From NCBI GenBank assembly GCA_902572065.1, contig CACGEL010000009.1, positions 1-27,243 on the forward strand: DNA of 27,243 nucleotides, in the 5' to 3' direction. Source of the stretch: an uncultured Prochlorococcus sp. (GTDB lineage Bacteria > Cyanobacteriota > Cyanobacteriia > PCC-6307 > Cyanobiaceae). The translations under genes and the position numbers were made by a program. This document shows, piece by piece, positions 25,083 to 27,243 of the stretch (position 1 is its first letter; each line of letters begins with the position of its first letter). The notes under the pieces are model-generated. The model was not told the origin of the DNA and ran no database searches. It saw only the letters and a program-made list of their open reading frames with translations.

Positions 25083-26307
25083 TTATTTAACCTTTTCCCA
25101 CCATTTAAACATTGAGACAAGAATTTGATTACTTAGTTCCATACCTTGAGGATCACTCAAGAAAAATCTATTTCCTCTTTTAATCAGAAGTCCACTTTCT
25201 AAAAATCTTTCCCATTCTTTTAATAGCTTTTTTAAAGCAATTTCAGAATTCTTAGTATCCCAGTTTTGTTCATTTATTAATTTATAAATATTTACGCCCT
25301 CTTTGAGTCTCATTCCCAACATGATTTTCTCGTCTAATTCTTTATAATTATTTTGTTGTTTAATTAGTGAGGGATTTAATTTGATTTCGAATTGATTAGT
25401 TACCCATTTTTTATAATCTTTACTAATTCTTGGTCTTGTAAATCTCCTTCCCCATGGAGAACTAGTAGAGCCTTGACCAAAACTCCACCATCCTAAACCG
25501 TTCCAATAAACTCTATTATGTCTTGATTGATGACCTGGTAAAGAATAATTAGATATTTCATATCTTGAATAACCTGATGCTTTTAATAATAAATTTGTCA
25601 GTTCACTATTTTCGAAAGCTTCATCATCATTTGGTAAAGATAGTTTGCCTAAATCAACTAATTTTTCAAAAACTGTTCCAGGCTCTATTTTCAAATCATA
25701 AATTGATATATGTGGGGGGGGAAAACTTTAACGATTTTTCTAAGTCTGCTTGCCATTCTTTAAAACCACTAATTGGTAAATTTTGAATTAAATCTAAACT
25801 CCAACTTTTTATAAGACCATCGTCATGTGCTCGCTTTAACCAAGAACAAGATTTCTCAACATCTTTACTGCAATGTCTTCTTCCAGCCTGTTCAAGGATC
25901 TGATTATTAAAACTTTGGGCACCAAGACTAAATCTATTAATTCCAGCCTTTATAAAGCCAAATAGATCATCTTCATTGAAACTAGCCGGATCGACCTCCA
26001 TTGTAATTTCAGCACCATAATCAATTCTGTAATTCTTCTTAAAAAGATTTATTAAATCTTTAATCTGCGAGGGATTTAAAATTGAAGGAGTCCCTCCACC
26101 GATATAAATTGTTGAAAGAGGAGATTTATGTTTGATTGACAATATTTCTTTCTTTAAATAAGACAAATAATCTTTTACGGTGTTACTTCCATAGCCATTT
26201 AAACTTTCAATATTATTCCCTAATGGTATAACAGCAAAATCACAATAGAAACATCTTCTATGGCAAAAAGGTATATGTACGTAAGCACTTCTTGGAAACT
26301 TATACAT
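25083..26307 (-). pseudogene. hemW: HemW-like radical SAM heme chaperone, interrupted by a frameshift
   Basis: Two abutting frames make up one protein. The first (26307 down to 25696, 203 residues) has VHIPFCHRRCFYCDF, where Cys15, 19 and 22 bind the Fe-S cluster. A Phe at 24 in place of a fourth Cys points to HemW (heme chaperone) over the oxidase HemN. YIGGGTPSILNP and RFSLGAQSFNNQILEQAGR follow. It runs out of frame at KFSPPTYINL. The second (25694 down) continues with KIEPGTVFEKLVDLGKL and the C-terminal HemN-like domain (SRHNRVYWNGLGWWSFG). An 8-G run at 25714-25721 lies at the break; with 7 G the frame reads SPPHISIYDLKIEPG, the expected family sequence, and a protein of 407 residues results. 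True mutation, slippage-based switch or assembly error are all possible. Confidence 0.88.
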
Positions 26308-26404
26308 AATATAAATAAAGTTTTAATCTTAAAAAGAATCTAGTGAGCGGTATAAAAATAAATTCTTTATTTACTCAATTAATAAATCCTAGTAGATTAT
26401 ATAT

Positions 26405-27243
26405 ATGACAGATATCTTAGTACTAATTTTATTTGTATTATCTGGAGCCGCATCTGGATGGCTTGGGGTTGATCTGTTACCAGTAGACATACTTAAACAG
26501 GTCTCAAATATTGAAGGATTTAGAATTGTACTGGCAATTATAGGATCTTTTGTAGGATTAGCAGCAGGCTTCGTATTCCTGCAGCTTAGAAAGACATTCC
26601 TTGATCAAATACGTACAATGCCTACTGATTTACTTATTAGTAGATCGGTAGGTTTAATTATAGGATTACTTGTTGCTAATTTACTACTTGCACCAATATT
26701 GTTAATTCCATTTCCAAGAGAAGTATTTTTTGCAAAACCCTTAGCAGCTATTCTTAGTAATTTTTTCTTTGGTGCACTTGGTTATAAATTAGCTGATACC
26801 CACGGCAGAACCTTGTTAAGATTATTCAACCCGAATAATACTGATGCTTATTTGGTTAATGAAGGAATACTTCCGGCCGCAAGCCCAAAAATTCTTGATA
26901 CTAGCGTAATAATAGATGGCAGAATAAATGGTTTATTAAGCTGCGGCTTACTAGAAGGTCAATTAATTGTCGCTCAAAGTGTAATTGATGAGCTACAAAC
27001 CTTAGCTGACTCAAGTAGTAATGAAAAAAGAGCCAAAGGGAGAAGAGGTCTTAAATTGTTGAAAGAACTAAGAGAACTATATGGAAGGAGACTTGTGATT
27101 AACCCAACAAAATATGAGGGGAATGGAGTAGATGAAAAACTTTTAAGAATCACTGAGGATATGGCCGGTACGTTACTTACCGCAGATTATAACCTCTCTC
27201 AGATTGCGGAAGTAAAAGAATTAAAAGTTATGAATTTGAGCGA
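26405..27243 (+). CDS. PIN/TRAM-domain membrane protein, N-terminal part
   Basis: The frame starts at an ATG (26405) and runs off the right edge after 279 codons. The N-terminal ~145 residues contain four hydrophobic spans, including ILVLILFVLSGAASGWLGV, VLAIIGSFVGLAAGFVF, SVGLIIGLLVANLLLAPILL and ILSNFFFGALGYKLAD. A PIN nuclease domain follows from ILDTSVIIDGRI, with IVAQSVIDELQTLADSS, KRAKGRRGLKLLKEL and a late acidic site LTADYNL. This is the YacL-like family common in cyanobacteria and Firmicutes; the C-terminal TRAM RNA-binding domain should lie beyond the window. It is a predicted membrane-tethered RNase of unknown target, divergent from hemW. Confidence 0.88.
   Translation, partial: MTDILVLILFVLSGAASGWLGVDLLPVDILKQVSNIEGFRIVLAIIGSFVGLAAGFVFLQLRKTFLDQIRTMPTDLLISRSVGLIIGLLVANLLLAPILLIPFPREVFFAKPLAAILSNFFFGALGYKLADTHGRTLLRLFNPNNTDAYLVNEGILPAASPKILDTSVIIDGRINGLLSCGLLEGQLIVAQSVIDELQTLADSSSNEKRAKGRRGLKLLKELRELYGRRLVINPTKYEGNGVDEKLLRITEDMAGTLLTADYNLSQIAEVKELKVMNLS

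Noticed and set aside
1..27243. CRISPR array, phage structural genes or transposase
   Set aside because: I saw no regularly spaced repeats, no terminal-inverted-repeat element with a transposase, and no phage protein motifs on either strand.

Overview
The window reads as a piece of the chromosome of a high-light-adapted Prochlorococcus. It is strongly AT-rich and densely packed. It carries nickel superoxide dismutase with its processing protease, the short cyanobacterial FtsZ and FtsQ, a cyanobacterial NnrE-NnrD fusion and a PIN/TRAM membrane protein. The organism call rests on gene content and protein style, not on a database search.

Layout. Positions 1-4.6 kb hold the start of a group 2 sigma factor (minus), NAD(P)HX repair (nnr, minus), mnmA (plus) and lnt (minus). 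Positions 4.6-6.8 kb hold a lumenal or periplasmic FKBP isomerase and then a nickel SOD locus: sodN and sodX (plus), converging on a nickel-transporter-like sodT (minus). Positions 6.9-10.1 kb are a tight minus-strand run: a SpoU/TrmH RNA methyltransferase, lpdA and trpC. murA (plus) follows, with two tiny overlapping ORFs on the opposite strand behind it.

Positions 12.15-13.89 kb are the most striking part. A 43-bp exact copy of the 5' part of tRNA-Leu(CAA) lies 1,690 bp upstream of the intact tRNA gene. The islet between them holds a TPR protein, a small membrane protein and a small CxxC protein, and no integrase. This is the architecture of a tRNA-targeted element, resembling a minimal or decayed Prochlorococcus tycheposon. 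Each copy of the tRNA 5' half has its own TATAAT-like box about 31 bp upstream.

Positions 13.9-19 kb hold argD and folC (plus), then an FAD-linked oxidase and a cytosine-deaminase-like amidohydrolase (both minus). Positions 19.1-24.3 kb hold tRNA-His, miaB, and a cell-wall/division cluster (ddl, a cyanobacterial membrane protein, ftsQ, ftsZ), then the SRP RNA on the opposite strand. The end holds panB, a hemW broken by one extra base in an 8-G run, and the start of a PIN/TRAM protein.

Three genes look abnormal. hemW is frameshifted. sodX and the SpoU methyltransferase both have family-conserved N-termini lying upstream of any ATG, GTG or TTG. In both, the open frame begins TAA-ATT-ATC, which suggests AUU-type starts, start-codon loss or local sequence errors. 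Apart from the islet and these anomalies, the window is ordinary streamlined cyanobacterial core genome.
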